A stretch of 64,000 nucleotides of DNA from NCBI RefSeq assembly GCF_002080455.1, contig NZ_CP020555.1:2108001-2172000 (forward strand), read 5' to 3'. The notes beneath the pieces are model-generated. The model saw only the letters and a list, made by a program, of their open reading frames with translations. It was not told where the DNA came from and did no database searches. The translations under genes were made by a program, and so were the position numbers. This document shows, piece after piece, positions 1-18,046 of the stretch. Source of the DNA: Streptomyces sp. Sge12. Lineage in GTDB: Bacteria; Actinomycetota; Actinomycetes; Streptomycetales; Streptomycetaceae. The first letter of the stretch is position 1. Each line of letters begins with the position of its first letter.

Positions 1-8209
<8,209 letters not shown>

Positions 8210-8210
8210 T

Positions 8211-11200
8211 TTACTGTCCACTCCTGTCCATCTTGCGCAGTCGAGGCCGGCTCGACGTGCCTGCGTTCTTGACCGTGCGCGAAAGTTCTGAAATTGCGTG
8301 AGACTCGAAGATCGACCGCAAAGGCACGCTGACCCCGAGCACCTTCCGGATCCGGCTGGTGAGCCGGGTCGCCAGCAGGGAGTTGCCTCCCAGTTCGAAG
8401 AAGTCGTCGTTCATGCCGACCCGTTCGACGCCGAGCACCTCCGCGAGCAGCTCGCACAGAGCCGCTTCGTGCGGGGTGCGCGGCGCCCGGTAGGGGCGGC
8501 CGGCCGGTTCGGGCTCGGGCAGTGCCGCCCGGTCCGGCCGGCCGTCCGGGGTGAGGGGCAGCCGCTCCAGCGTCATGAGGACCGCGGGTACCAGCGCCGG
8601 GGGCAGGTACCGCGCCGCGTGGGCCCGTACCTCCTCGGCGAGGGCGGCGGGCTCGGCGCCGTACGGGTCGGCGGGTACGAGATGGCCCACCAGCTGACCG
8701 GTCCCGCCCGGGCCGTGGCCGGCGCGGACGACGACAACCGCCTGCGCCACCCCGGGATGCCCGGTGAGGACCGCCTCCACCTCGGCCGGTGCGATCCGCG
8801 TGCCGCGGACCGTCGCCTCGGAGTCGCCGCGTCCGAGCAGCTCCAGCCGGTCGTCCGCGCTGCGGCGGACCAGGTCGCCGGTGCGGAACATCCGCGATCC
8901 GGCGGGGCCGTAGGGGTCGGCGACGAACCGCCCGGCGGTCAGGCCGCCGTGCCCCCGGTAGCCGCGGGCGGGAGCGCCGCCCGCGAGGTACAACTCGCCG
9001 ACAGCGCCCTGCGGCACCGGGGTGAGGCCCGCGCCGAGGACGTACGCACGCACTCCGGCGAGCGGGGTCCCGGCGAGGACCGCCTCGGGGGCCGGCCCCG
9101 GCCCGCCCTCCGCCGCCGCGTGTGCGGTGGCGGGGCCGGTCTCGGGGTGCCCGTGGAGGGTGACCAGGCGGGCGCCCGGGGCGGAACGGGCCGCCTGCCG
9201 GGCCAGAGCGGCCGGCAGCGCCTCGCCCGTGAACACGAAGGTGTCCGCGTGGAGGTCGTCGACCGCCTCGTCGAGCAGGTCGGCGAAGGCGGACGGGGTC
9301 GTCACGAGCACATCGGCCGCGGTGGTGGCCCGCGGGGCGCGGAGCACCTCGACACCGCCACCGCCGCAGAGCGCGGCGACGATCTCCGGGAGGGGAAGGC
9401 CGGCGTCCGCCGGGTCCCCGCTCCCCACCAGCAGGCGCGATCCGGCGGCGGAGCCGAGCCCGGCGAGCAGTCCGGGCACCCGGTCGGTGAGGTTGCGGTG
9501 GCTGATCTCCACGCCGGTCGGGCCGCCCGCGCTGCCGCACGCGTACGACAGGTACGCGAGCCCGTCGGGCCGCGGGGCGGGTGCGGCCGCCGCGGCGGCT
9601 TCGTCGTCCGGGGCGCCCGGGGCGTCCGGTGCGGCCGGTGCGTCCAGGTGCAGGACCGGCACACCGGTGTCCGGCAGCCCGGCCGCGGTGTCCGCGTCGG
9701 TGACCACCAGCAGCGGCCGCGCGTCGGTCAGCACGTGGGCGAGGCGGTCGCCGGGCTGCTGCGGGTCGAGGGGAAGGACGGCGGCGCCCGACTTCAGTAC
9801 GCCGAGCAGCGCGACCGGCAGGTCGGCCGACCGGGGCAGCGCCAGGGCCACCGGGACCTCCGGGCGGACGCCGCGCCGGATCAGGCCGCGGGCCAGCCGG
9901 TTCGCCCGTTCGTCGAGCTCCCGGTAGGTCAGGGACCGCCCGCCCGAGATCACGGCGACCGCGTCGGGTGTGGCGGCGGCCTGCCGTTCGAAGAGCTCCG
10001 GGACCGTCGTCGCGGGCCCGTCCCCTTCGGCGGCATCGGCCGCGGTGGCGGGCCACTTCAGCAGCCGGTCCCGCTCGGCCGCCTCCAGGACCTCCACGGT
10101 GCCCACCCGGCGGCCGGTGTCCTCGGCGACCTGGCGCAGGATCATCCCGAACCGGGCGGCGATGGACTCGGCCACGGCCGGGTCGAGCACGGTGCGCCGG
10201 TACTGGACCGCGAGCCGCAGCCGGTCGGGCTCGATGAAGGCGAGCACGGTGACCGGGTAGTGGCTGGCGGTGAAGGAGCGGATGCCGGTGATCGAGATCC
10301 CGGCGGCGCGGCTCGCCTCGACGATCCCGGCCCGGTCCATGGGGAAGGACTCGAAGCCGATGATCGTGTCGAAAAGGGCGTCCAGTCCGGCGGCCTGCTG
10401 GATCTCGCTCAGCCCGAAGTGGTGGTGGTCCATCAGTGCGGCCTGTCGGCCCTGGACCTCGGTGAGCAGCTCGGCGACGGTGTCCGCGGGGGCGCACCGC
10501 ACCCGTACCGGGAGGGTGTTGAGGAACATGCCGACCGTGGATTCGACCCCGGGCAGGGCGGGGGGCCGGCCGGCGACGGTGGACGCGAACACCACGTCCT
10601 GCCGGCCGGTGAGCTGGGCCAGCAGCATCGCCCAGGCGCCCTGGACCACGGTGTTCAGGGTGACGCCGAGCTCGGCGGCGCGCCGGAACAGCTCGCGGGA
10701 GGCCGGGAGGGGCAGCGGAACCTCGGCCTGCCGCATGGCGATGTCGTCGGCGGAGCCGGTGGACGCGGCGGAGTCGGCCGGGTCGGCCGCATCGGCGGGG
10801 TCGTCGGCCGGGGCCGTCGCTCCGGAGGCGGCGGTCACCACCGGGGCGAGCAGCGTCGGCTCCCCCACCCCGCGGAGCTCCTCGCGCCAGACGCGGGCGG
10901 ACTCCTCGCGGTCCTGGCGGGCGAGCCAGCCGAGGAACTCCCGGTAGTTGCGGGCCGGTTCCAGACCCGCGGCCTGCCCGTCCGAGCCGTAGAGGGTAAG
11001 CAGGTCCTGCATCAGCAGGGGCACCGACCAGCCGTCGAAGAGCACGTGGTGGGCGGTCAGGACCAGCTCGTACGCCTCCTCGCCGGTCCGGATCAGCGTC
11101 ATCCGCAGCATCGGCGGCCTGAGCTGGTCGAAGTGGACGGTCAGGTCCTCGGCGAGGAACCGCTCGAAGGCCTCCTCGCGCTCCCCCGCGCCGAGGCCGG

Positions 11201-14200
11201 ACAGGTCGAGGTCCTGCCAGGGCAGGGTCACCGAGTCGGTGTCCAGGACGAGCTGGACCAGGTCCCCGTAGGCGTTGTGCACGAAGGCGGTCCGCAGTCC
11301 GGCGTGCCGGTCCAGCAGCGACTGCCCGGCGGCGCGCAGCCGGGCCGCGTCCACCCGCCCGGACAGGTGGAGGGCGTACTGCACCTGGTAGGCGTCGAAG
11401 GAGGAGTCCTCGAAGATCGAGTGGAAGAGCAGGCCGGACTGGAGCGCGGTGGTGGGCCAGACGTCCACCAGACCCGGGAAGCGCCGCTCCCAGCCGTCGA
11501 TGTCCTGCTGGCTCGCGGTCACCAGCGGCAGGTCCGAGGGGGTCAGGCCGCCGGCGCCGGGCGTGACCGCGTACCGGGCGAGCCCCTCCAGGGCGGCGCA
11601 CCACAGGTCGGCGATCTCCTGCACCTCGGCCGGGGCGAGCACCCCCTCGGGGGCGCTGAACGCGGCGTTCAGTACGGGGCCCGCCGGCCGGTCGGCGACG
11701 GTGGCGTTGATGTCCAGCTCGGCGGCGGCGGGCATCCGCGGGTCCTGGGCGGCGTCGAGTTCGGCCAGCTCGGGGATGGCGGCGGCCTCGGGGGCCTGCG
11801 TGAAGCCCGGCCCGCGCCGGTCGCCGGGCAGGTCGCCGGGCAGGTCGGAGGCGGCGGAGAAGCGGCCCAGGTAGTTGAAGCCGACCTGCCCGATGGGGTG
11901 GGCGGCGAGCGGGGCGGCCGTGTCCGGGTTGAGGTGGCGCAGCAGGCCGTAGCCGATGCCCTTGTCGGGCAGGGCCAGCAGCTGCTCCTTGACCGATCTG
12001 ACGGCGAGCCCCGCGGCCGGGCCGCCCGCGAAGGCCTCGTCGAGGTCGATCCCGGTGAGGTCGAGGCGTACCGGGAAGGCGGTGGTGAACCAGCCGAGCG
12101 TGCGGGCGAGGCTCGCGCCGGGCGCGGCGGCCTCCTCGCGGCCGTGTCCTTCGAGGCGGATCAGCGCGGAGGCCTCGTCGACGGAGCGGGTACGCCGCCA
12201 CTGCGCCAGCGCCAGGGCCAGCGCCGCCAGCAGCCCGTCGTTGACCCCGCCGTGGAACGCCGCGGGCAGGTCGGTCAGTACGGCCTCGGTGACCGCCGCC
12301 GGGAGCTGTACGTGGGTGACCCGCACGGTGGACCGTACGTCCACGGCCGGGTCCAGCCGGCGAGCGCCGAGCAGCGGGTCGGGCCCCTCGACGATGGAGC
12401 GCCACAGGTCCAGCTCGGCGACCCGCTCGGGGCGCCGGGCCTCGTCGGCGAGCGCGTGCGCCCAGCGGCGCATGGAGGTGGCCACGGGCGGCAGTTCGGG
12501 GGTGCGGCCCTCTCGGACCTGCTGCCAGGCGGAGGCGAGGTCGGGCATCAGGATGCGCCAGGAGACGCCGTCCACGATCAGGTGGTGCAGGACGAGCAGC
12601 AGCCGTCCGGTGCCGCCCTCGCCCGGGGACGGGTCGAACCAGACGAACCGGGCCATCGAACCGGCCGCCGGGTCCAGCTGCCGGGCTGCCTCCTCCAGTT
12701 CCCCGAGCAGCAGTTCGCGCCAGGACGGGGCGTCCCAGCGGCCGTCGCAGGCGACGCGGCGCAGCAGCGGGTCCACGTCCACGGAGCCGGCGGGCTCGAC
12801 CACCAGGCCGTCCGGGTCGTCCGGGTCGCTCGCGGCACCGTCGGTGTCGGTGGCGGTGTGGGAGACCAGGCGGGAGCGCAGCAGGTCGTGGTGGTCCACC
12901 ACGGCCGTCAGGGTGGCGGCCAGTCCCGCACGGTCGATGTCCGCGGGCAGTTCCAGGACCATGGCCTGGAGGAACCGGTCGAAGCCGGGGCCCCAGTCGC
13001 GGATCCAGCGGGCGACGGGCAGCAGCGGCATCCAGCCGGCGCCGCCGCCTTCGAACTCCGCGAGGACGGGGCCTGCGCCGTCGCCCTGCCCGTTCGCGAC
13101 GGCGATCTCGGCGAGGGCGGCGACGGTGCGGTGCTCGACGGCCTGCCGGGCGCTGACGACCAGGCCGCGGGCCCGGGCCCAGGAGACGACCTGGAGCGAC
13201 TGGATGCTGTCACCGCCGAGGGTGAAGAAGTCGTCGTCGATGCCGACCCGGCCGACGCCGAGGGCCTTGGCGAACAGCTCGGCGAGGATCTCCTCCTGCG
13301 GGGTGCGCGGGGCCCGGTAGGTCTCGCCCTTGAACTCCGGTTCCGGCAGGCGGGCCTTGTCGAGCTTGCCGTTCGGCGTCAGGGGCAGCCGGTCCAGCAG
13401 GACGAAGGCCGAGGGGACCATGTGGTCGGGCAGGTGCCGGGCGGCGAAGGCGCGCAGCTCGCCGACGCCGAAGCCGGAGTCGAGGGCGATGCTGCCGTAG
13501 GCGCTGCCCTGCGGGCCGGCCCCGCCGGGGCGGCCGGAGGCGGCGGGTACGACGTAGGCGACCAGCTGGCGGGTGCCGCGCCGCTCGTGAGGCAGGACCG
13601 CGGTGTCGCTCACGCCGGGGTGGCTGCTGAGCACGGCCTCGATCTCCAGCGGTTCGATGCGGATGCCGCGGATCTTGACCTGGGTGTCGGCGCGCCCGTG
13701 GAAGACGAGTTCGCCCTCCGGGGTCCACTCGACGAGGTCGCCGGTGCGGTACATCCGCGCGCCGGGCCCGCCGTAGGGGCAGGCGACGAAGCGCTGGGCG
13801 GACAGGTCGGGGCGGCCGAGGTAGCCGCGGGCCAGCGAGGCCCCGGACACGTACAGCTCGCCGATCACCCCGGCGCCGACGGGGCGCAGCGCGTCGTCCA
13901 GGACGTGTACGCCGGTGTCGGTGATCGAGCGTCCGATCGGCGGCACCCGGCCGTCACCGGCCAGCGGGGCGCTCATCGTGGCGCACACGGTGGTCTCCGT
14001 GGGCCCGTACGCGTTGATCATGCGCCGGCCCGCGGACCAGGTGGCGACCAGCTCGGGGGTGGTGGCGTCACCGGCGACCACGAGGGTCTCGACGGACGCC
14101 AGCGCGCCGGCCGGCAGGGTGGCCAGCACCGGGGGCGGCAGCGTCACGTGGGTCACGCCGTGGCGGGCGACGGTCTCGGCCAGCGGATCGCCGGGGGCCA

Positions 14201-14942
14201 GCGCCTCCTTGCCCGCCAGTACGAAGGTGGCGCCGGACAGCAGGCCCATGCACATCTCCCACACCGAGGCGTCGAAGCTGGGCGAGGCGAACTGGAGCAC
14301 CCGGCTCGAGGCGCTCACCTTCAACCGCTCGGCGTGCGTGGCGAGCAGCGGGGCGAGTCCGTTGTGGGTGACGGCGACGCCCTTGGGGCGGCCGGTGGAG
14401 CCCGAGGTGTAGATGACGTACGCGGTCTGCGCCACCCGCTGCGGGCTGATCCGCTCGGCGTCGGTGAGCGGGCCGGCCGGCTGCGCGGAGACCGACGCGA
14501 TGGTCCCGGGGGCGTCCAGGAGCAGTACCGGTACCGGGAGTTCGGGCAGCTCGCGCCCGGTCGGGGCGTCCGCGAGGACGAGGCGGGCGCCGGAGTCCTC
14601 CACCATGTACCGCAGGCGGTCGGCCGGGTAGGCCGCGTCCATCGGCAGGTAGGCGCCGCCCGCCTTGAGGACGGCGAGGACGGCCACCCACAGCTCCGTG
14701 GACCGCTGTACGGCCACGCCCACGACCGCCTCGGGTCCGACGCCGCGACCCACCAGGACCCGGGCCAGGCGGTTGGCCCGCGCGTCGAGTTCGCGGTAGG
14801 TCAGCGAGGTCTCGCCGCATATCAGCGCGACGGCGTCCGGAGCGGCGACGACCTGCTTCTCGAACATCTCAGGAATCGTCGCCACCGGCACCGCCGTGTC
14901 ATGGAACGAGCACAAAGCGACCATCCCCCAATGGTTGGACAT
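8211..14942 (-). CDS. Non-ribosomal peptide synthetase, A-T-E-C-A*-T, starter subunit
   Basis: Two-module initiating synthetase of about 2,243 residues. It opens with an adenylation domain with no condensation domain before it ([12 protein letters not shown] near residue 176), a carrier with GGDSIQS (near 574), an epimerization domain ([10 protein letters not shown] near 790), a DCL condensation domain (HHVLFDG near 1297), a second adenylation domain whose core motifs are destroyed, and an intact carrier ([10 protein letters not shown] near 2182). The A-T-E start resembles GrsA and TycA, and the first pocket reads D-A-W-T-V-A-A-V-C, a phenylalanine-type code, so D-Phe is the likely first residue. 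The start is uncertain: the frame is open from a TTG at 14975, with ATGs at 14942 and 14924; none has a strong ribosome site, and 14942 is a compromise. About 100 bp separate it from the thioesterase upstream. Confidence 0.93.
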   Translation of the reverse strand: MSNHWGMVALCSFHDTAVPVATIPEMFEKQVVAAPDAVALICGETSLTYRELDARANRLARVLVGRGVGPEAVVGVAVQRSTELWVAVLAVLKAGGAYLPMDAAYPADRLRYMVEDSGARLVLADAPTGRELPELPVPVLLLDAPGTIASVSAQPAGPLTDAERISPQRVAQTAYVIYTSGSTGRPKGVAVTHNGLAPLLATHAERLKVSASSRVLQFASPSFDASVWEMCMGLLSGATFVLAGKEALAPGDPLAETVARHGVTHVTLPPPVLATLPAGALASVETLVVAGDATTPELVATWSAGRRMINAYGPTETTVCATMSAPLAGDGRVPPIGRSITDTGVHVLDDALRPVGAGVIGELYVSGASLARGYLGRPDLSAQRFVACPYGGPGARMYRTGDLVEWTPEGELVFHGRADTQVKIRGIRIEPLEIEAVLSSHPGVSDTAVLPHERRGTRQLVAYVVPAASGRPGGAGPQGSAYGSIALDSGFGVGELRAFAARHLPDHMVPSAFVLLDRLPLTPNGKLDKARLPEPEFKGETYRAPRTPQEEILAELFAKALGVGRVGIDDDFFTLGGDSIQSLQVVSWARARGLVVSARQAVEHRTVAALAEIAVANGQGDGAGPVLAEFEGGGAGWMPLLPVARWIRDWGPGFDRFLQAMVLELPADIDRAGLAATLTAVVDHHDLLRSRLVSHTATDTDGAASDPDDPDGLVVEPAGSVDVDPLLRRVACDGRWDAPSWRELLLGELEEAARQLDPAAGSMARFVWFDPSPGEGGTGRLLLVLHHLIVDGVSWRILMPDLASAWQQVREGRTPELPPVATSMRRWAHALADEARRPERVAELDLWRSIVEGPDPLLGARRLDPAVDVRSTVRVTHVQLPAAVTEAVLTDLPAAFHGGVNDGLLAALALALAQWRRTRSVDEASALIRLEGHGREEAAAPGASLARTLGWFTTAFPVRLDLTGIDLDEAFAGGPAAGLAVRSVKEQLLALPDKGIGYGLLRHLNPDTAAPLAAHPIGQVGFNYLGRFSAASDLPGDLPGDRRGPGFTQAPEAAAIPELAELDAAQDPRMPAAAELDINATVADRPAGPVLNAAFSAPEGVLAPAEVQEIADLWCAALEGLARYAVTPGAGGLTPSDLPLVTASQQDIDGWERRFPGLVDVWPTTALQSGLLFHSIFEDSSFDAYQVQYALHLSGRVDAARLRAAGQSLLDRHAGLRTAFVHNAYGDLVQLVLDTDSVTLPWQDLDLSGLGAGEREEAFERFLAEDLTVHFDQLRPPMLRMTLIRTGEEAYELVLTAHHVLFDGWSVPLLMQDLLTLYGSDGQAAGLEPARNYREFLGWLARQDREESARVWREELRGVGEPTLLAPVVTAASGATAPADDPADAADPADSAASTGSADDIAMRQAEVPLPLPASRELFRRAAELGVTLNTVVQGAWAMLLAQLTGRQDVVFASTVAGRPPALPGVESTVGMFLNTLPVRVRCAPADTVAELLTEVQGRQAALMDHHHFGLSEIQQAAGLDALFDTIIGFESFPMDRAGIVEASRAAGISITGIRSFTASHYPVTVLAFIEPDRLRLAVQYRRTVLDPAVAESIAARFGMILRQVAEDTGRRVGTVEVLEAAERDRLLKWPATAADAAEGDGPATTVPELFERQAAATPDAVAVISGGRSLTYRELDERANRLARGLIRRGVRPEVPVALALPRSADLPVALLGVLKSGAAVLPLDPQQPGDRLAHVLTDARPLLVVTDADTAAGLPDTGVPVLHLDAPAAPDAPGAPDDEAAAAAAPAPRPDGLAYLSYACGSAGGPTGVEISHRNLTDRVPGLLAGLGSAAGSRLLVGSGDPADAGLPLPEIVAALCGGGGVEVLRAPRATTAADVLVTTPSAFADLLDEAVDDLHADTFVFTGEALPAALARQAARSAPGARLVTLHGHPETGPATAHAAAEGGPGPAPEAVLAGTPLAGVRAYVLGAGLTPVPQGAVGELYLAGGAPARGYRGHGGLTAGRFVADPYGPAGSRMFRTGDLVRRSADDRLELLGRGDSEATVRGTRIAPAEVEAVLTGHPGVAQAVVVVRAGHGPGGTGQLVGHLVPADPYGAEPAALAEEVRAHAARYLPPALVPAVLMTLERLPLTPDGRPDRAALPEPEPAGRPYRAPRTPHEAALCELLAEVLGVERVGMNDDFFELGGNSLLATRLTSRIRKVLGVSVPLRSIFESHAISELSRTVKNAGTSSRPRLRKMDRSGQ
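8520..10030 (-). other. Degenerate adenylation domain (module 2 of starter NRPS)
   Basis: This stretch is in frame and aligns end to end with an adenylation domain, but the catalytic cores are lost. The A3 P-loop reads [16 protein letters not shown] where active domains have YTSGSTGxPKGV. The A4 FDxS core is missing. A5 reads LHGHPETG instead of NAYGPTE. A8 has [11 protein letters not shown] instead of DxQVKIRG. The A10 lysine that contacts substrate and ATP is replaced ([11 protein letters not shown] versus [11 protein letters not shown] in the first domain of the same protein). A7 (FRTGDLV) and the following carrier remain intact. The domain is therefore probably unable to activate an amino acid and may serve only as a structural spacer. 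Confidence 0.8.
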
Positions 14943-15044
14943 GAAGACCGGAATCTCGTGGTTTTGATTTCTCAATTAATCGCAGCCGGGCGGCCGCCGC
15001 GGCAACCCGAAAAAGCTGCCATACAGGCATTGCCCACCCGGATC

Positions 15045-15839
15045 TTAGGGCTCCAGGACGGTGGCGGCGATGAATTCGAGGAGCTCGGAGCTCAGTCCGG
15101 GCTCGAAGAGATAGAAATGCCCGCTGGGGTAGACACGCAGGTCGAAGGCGGTGTCGGTGTGCGCGCCCCAGGTCTCCATCTCGCCGCGCGGCGCCCGGCT
15201 GTCCGACTCACCGACCAGTGCGGTGATGGGGACGTCGAGGCGCGCGTCGACGGGCATGACGTGCTGCTCCCAGAGCGCGAAGTCGTCCATGACGGGCGGC
15301 AGCAGGGCCTCCATCGCGTCCTCGTCCTCGGCGAGTTCCTCGTCGAAGCCGCCGAGCCGCAGCACCTCGGCCCGGAACTCCTCGTCGGAGAGTCCGTGCA
15401 GCTGGGGACGGTCGCGGAAGGGTACGGGCGAGGCCTGGCCGGAGAGGAAGAGATGGGCCGGCCGGGGGCCGCCGCGCGCCTGGAGCGCCAGGGCCAGCTC
15501 GAAGGCCAGCAGGGCGCCGCAGGAGTGGCCGAAGAAGGAGAACGGGCCGTCCAGCACCGGGCGCAGAGCCTGCGCCAGGGTCCGCACCAGCGGGCCCACC
15601 TCGGTGGCGGCGTCCTCCAGGATCCGGTTCTGCCGGCCGGGCAGCTGCACCGCGATCACTTCGATGTCGGCGGGAAGGCCGTGCACCCAGTCGGTGAAGG
15701 CGCCCGCGCCGCCGCCGGCCTGGGGGAAGCAGACCAGTTGGTGGCGGTGCCCGGGCCGTCGCGCCCGCCATATGAAGGGGCTTTCGACGACCAGGCCGGC
15801 GCTGGTTTCCGTTGCGTTGCTGCGCGCGTGTATGACCAT
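15045..15839 (-). CDS. Type II thioesterase (NRPS-editing, alpha/beta hydrolase)
   Basis: Stand-alone thioesterase of 264 residues that hydrolyses misprimed or stalled acyl groups from carrier-protein thiols. The nucleophile motif GHSCG places the serine at residue 106. The rest of the triad probably comes from the Asp in GESDSRAP and the His in YPSGHFYLF near the C-terminus. The N-terminal LVCFPQAGGGAGAF and LPGRQNR blocks are typical of the GrsT/RifR family. The frame stays open upstream to 16127, but that extension crosses a palindrome; the ATG at 15839 follows an AGAGGGG site and gives the family length. It is the first gene of the NRPS transcription unit and lies about 100 bp upstream of the starter synthetase. 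Confidence 0.92.
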   Translation of the reverse strand: MVIHARSNATETSAGLVVESPFIWRARRPGHRHQLVCFPQAGGGAGAFTDWVHGLPADIEVIAVQLPGRQNRILEDAATEVGPLVRTLAQALRPVLDGPFSFFGHSCGALLAFELALALQARGGPRPAHLFLSGQASPVPFRDRPQLHGLSDEEFRAEVLRLGGFDEELAEDEDAMEALLPPVMDDFALWEQHVMPVDARLDVPITALVGESDSRAPRGEMETWGAHTDTAFDLRVYPSGHFYLFEPGLSSELLEFIAATVLEP

Positions 15840-15858
15840 GACCCCTCTGCGGTTTTCG

Positions 15859-15955
15859 TGAAAGAGGAAAGAGGAAAGCGGGAAACGGAATGCGGAAGGC
15901 TCGAACCGGAAGCGGGAGCCGAAAGAGAACCCGGGCCGGGGGCCGGGGCCGGGGA
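15859..15955. other. Purine-rich leader tract upstream of the thioesterase
   Basis: The plus strand is almost entirely purine here, with repeated GGAAA/GAGGAAA blocks followed by a GGGGCC-rich run. The thioesterase mRNA leader would therefore be pyrimidine-rich. No ORF is supported. It could be merely a low-complexity leader or could influence transcription. Confidence 0.4.
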
Positions 15956-16075
15956 AGATTTCCCGCCCTTTCGCATTGATCGTAGGAGTGGCTCCGGGGC
16001 GAGGCAAGGAATGCCCGCACAGCCCTGCCGCACGGGTACTGGTGAGCGATTCCTCCTTGCGTTTTCGGCCACCGT

Positions 16076-16137
16076 GCCCCGTTCTTTGTGTTCCTGCTGT
16101 CCCGTCGACGGGACAGCAGGAACACAAAGAACGGGGC
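16076..16137. repeat. 62-bp perfect palindrome with no spacer
   Basis: Two 31-base arms meet at a central GTCGAC with no unpaired loop; the left arm begins GCCCCGTTCTTTGTG and the right arm mirrors it exactly. It lies between the end of the ABC permease operon and the leader of the thioesterase. Its right end (GAACGGGG, 16129-16136) also forms the left arm of the adjacent terminator hairpin, so the two structures cannot form fully at once. Confidence 0.95.
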
Positions 16138-16168
16138 TGCCCGGCCGATTGGCCGGGCAGCCCCGTTC
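16129..16168 (-). terminator. Terminator hairpin after the ABC exporter operon
   Basis: An 18-bp perfect GC-rich stem with loop GATT begins 25 bp beyond the permease stop codon. No T-run follows, which is usual for actinobacterial terminators. It overlaps the neighbouring 62-bp palindrome by nine bases. Confidence 0.8.
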
Positions 16169-16193
16169 ACGTTCCGCGCCGTGCGCCGGAGTG

Positions 16194-16991
16194 CTAGATC
16201 TTCGCCTCGCGGTTGAAGGCCGAGCGGGCCCACAGGTAGCCGAGGACGCTGAGGACGACGCCCCAGCCGAGCGCGAGCCACGCGCTGTTGCCGATCTCCG
16301 TGCCCATGAGCAGACCGCGGAGGGTGTCGGTCATCGGGGTGAAGGGCTGGTACTCGGCGAACCAGCGCAGTCCGACCGGCATGGACTCCGGCGGGACGAT
16401 CGCGCTGCCGAGGAAGGGCAGGAAGGTCAGCGGCATGGGCGCGTTGCTCGCCGCCTCGACGCTGCTGGACCCCAGGCCGATCGCCGCGGAGAGCCAGCTG
16501 AGGCCGAAGGCGAGCAGGGCCAGGATGCCGAGGGCGGCGAGCCACTCGACGACGGTGGCGTTGGGCCGGAAGCCCACCAGGAGGGCGACACCGATGACCA
16601 GGACCAGGCTGATCATGGTCTGGATGACATTGCCCACCACGTGCCCGGTCAGCACCGAGGAGCGCGAGATCGACATGGTCCGGAAGCGGTTGATGATGCC
16701 TTCGGTCATGTCCGTGCAGACGGACACGGCGGTCGAGACGGCGCCGGCCGTGGCCGCCATCAGGAGGATGCCGGGGGCCACGAAGTTGGTGTAGTCGCCG
16801 CGGTCGCCCGTACCGCCGCCCGGCAGTTCGATGCCGGCGCCGAGCGCGCCGCCGAAGACGTAGACGAACAGCAGGAGCATCAGGATCGGCATCGCGACGA
16901 TCGAGATCGTCATCGAGGGGTAGCGCTGGGCGTGCTTGAGGTTGCGGCGCAGCATCGTCATCGAGTCGCGCATCGCGTACGTCGTGCTCAT
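16194..16991 (-). CDS. ABC-2 type permease (DrrB-like exporter subunit)
   Basis: Integral membrane subunit of 265 residues of an ABC-2 exporter. Several hydrophobic segments are visible: one near residues 27-50 (SMTISIVAMPILMLLLFVYV), then around 70-90, 110-140, 145-175 and a last one near 235-255. A short cytoplasmic N-terminus precedes them, as in DrrB/daunorubicin-resistance permeases. Its ATG overlaps the stop of the ATPase gene by 4 bp (ATGA), so the two subunits are translationally coupled. The operon also holds a DUF4097 and a HicB-like gene upstream. It is close to the NRPS cluster, so export of the peptide is possible, but similar four-gene operons occur in Streptomyces away from peptide clusters. 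Substrate unknown. Confidence 0.88.
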   Translation of the reverse strand: MSTTYAMRDSMTMLRRNLKHAQRYPSMTISIVAMPILMLLLFVYVFGGALGAGIELPGGGTGDRGDYTNFVAPGILLMAATAGAVSTAVSVCTDMTEGIINRFRTMSISRSSVLTGHVVGNVIQTMISLVLVIGVALLVGFRPNATVVEWLAALGILALLAFGLSWLSAAIGLGSSSVEAASNAPMPLTFLPFLGSAIVPPESMPVGLRWFAEYQPFTPMTDTLRGLLMGTEIGNSAWLALGWGVVLSVLGYLWARSAFNREAKI

Positions 16992-18001
16992 CGGCGGGCC
17001 TCCTGCGCCGTGTTGGCGGGGCTGGGAACGGTGGTCGCGTGGTGGCGCGACCCGTCACCGGTGAGGGCGAGGAAGACGTCGTCCAGGTCGGGCGTGTGGA
17101 CGGTCAGCGCGTCCGCCGTGACACCGGCGCCCTCCAGCAGGTCGAGTACGGCGCGCAGTGCGGGGATGCTGCCGTCGCTCGGGATCTGCAGGGTGAGCTT
17201 CTCCTCGTCGCGGGCGCCCTCGTCGAGGCCGAGCCGGCGGGAGGCGGCGTCCAGGCTGAGCAGGTCGGAGAACTGGAGGCGGATGTGCCCGCCGGGGATA
17301 CGGCGCTTGAGCTCGTCCGCGGTGCCCTCGGCGACGATCTTGCCCTTGTCGAGGACGGCGATCCGGTCGGCGAGCTGGTCGGCCTCCTCCAGGTACTGCG
17401 TGGTGAGGAAGATCGTCACGCCCTGGGCGGTGAGCTGCTGGATCAGGTGCCACATGGTGCGGCGGCTGCGCGGGTCGAGGCCGGTGGTCGGCTCGTCGAG
17501 GAAGATCAGGCTCGGGTTGCCGACGAGGGTCATCGCCAGGTCCAGCTTGCGGCGCATGCCCCCGGAGAAGGTGGAGGCCATCTTGCCGGCCACCTCGGTG
17601 AGTTCGAACTGTCGAAGTAATTCGGCGGTGCGGCGCTTGCCCTCCGCGCGGTCGAGGTGGTGCAGGTCCGCCATGAGGAGCATGTTCTCCTCGGCGGTCA
17701 GCAGCCCGTCCACCGCGGCGAACTGGCCGGTGACACCGATCCGGGCGCGGATGGCGTCCGCGCTGCGCTCCAGCGAGTGCCCCACCACGGTCGCCTCGCC
17801 ACCGTCGGCGGCGATGAGCGTGGAGAGGATCTGGACCGTGGTGGTCTTCCCCGCCCCGTTCGGACCGAGCAGCGCGAAGATCGTGCCCGCCTGCACATGC
17901 AGGTCAATCCCGTCGAGTACGAGCTTGTCGCCGTACGACTTGCGCAGGCCGACTGCGCTGATCCCCTTGGGCGGGGCCATCTGTTCGGTCGCGGCACTCA
18001 T
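16988..18001 (-). CDS. ABC transporter ATPase (DrrA-like)
   Basis: Nucleotide-binding subunit of 337 residues that powers the permease encoded just downstream. Walker A is GPNGAGKTT (about residues 47-55), the signature is FSGGMRRKLDLA, and Walker B with its glutamate is LIFLDEPTTGLDP, followed by the LTTQYLEEADQLADR switch-histidine region; the usual switch His is Gln here, as in DrrA-type proteins. The C-terminal extension after the ATPase core (DELKRRIPGGHIRLQF onward) matches the DrrA regulatory tail. The ATG has GGAGGGGG 4-5 bases upstream. It sits 45 bp after the DUF4097 gene and overlaps the permease by 4 bp. Confidence 0.92.
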   Translation of the reverse strand: MSAATEQMAPPKGISAVGLRKSYGDKLVLDGIDLHVQAGTIFALLGPNGAGKTTTVQILSTLIAADGGEATVVGHSLERSADAIRARIGVTGQFAAVDGLLTAEENMLLMADLHHLDRAEGKRRTAELLRQFELTEVAGKMASTFSGGMRRKLDLAMTLVGNPSLIFLDEPTTGLDPRSRRTMWHLIQQLTAQGVTIFLTTQYLEEADQLADRIAVLDKGKIVAEGTADELKRRIPGGHIRLQFSDLLSLDAASRRLGLDEGARDEEKLTLQIPSDGSIPALRAVLDLLEGAGVTADALTVHTPDLDDVFLALTGDGSRHHATTVPSPANTAQEARR

Positions 18002-18046
18002 CGTGCCCCCTCCATTTCGTAGCTGTTGCGAGGCAGAGCTCTGACG

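Noticed and set aside
15840..16127. N-terminal extension of the thioesterase ORF
   Set aside because: The extension starts in the palindrome, reads through an untranslated-looking tract and would add 96 residues not found in the family; the ATG at 15839 has a good ribosome site.
8298..18044. Open frame of about 3,248 codons on the plus strand crossing NRPS, thioesterase and ABC genes
   Set aside because: It runs antisense over four well-supported genes and through the 62-bp palindrome. It has no domain signal and is explained by codon bias.
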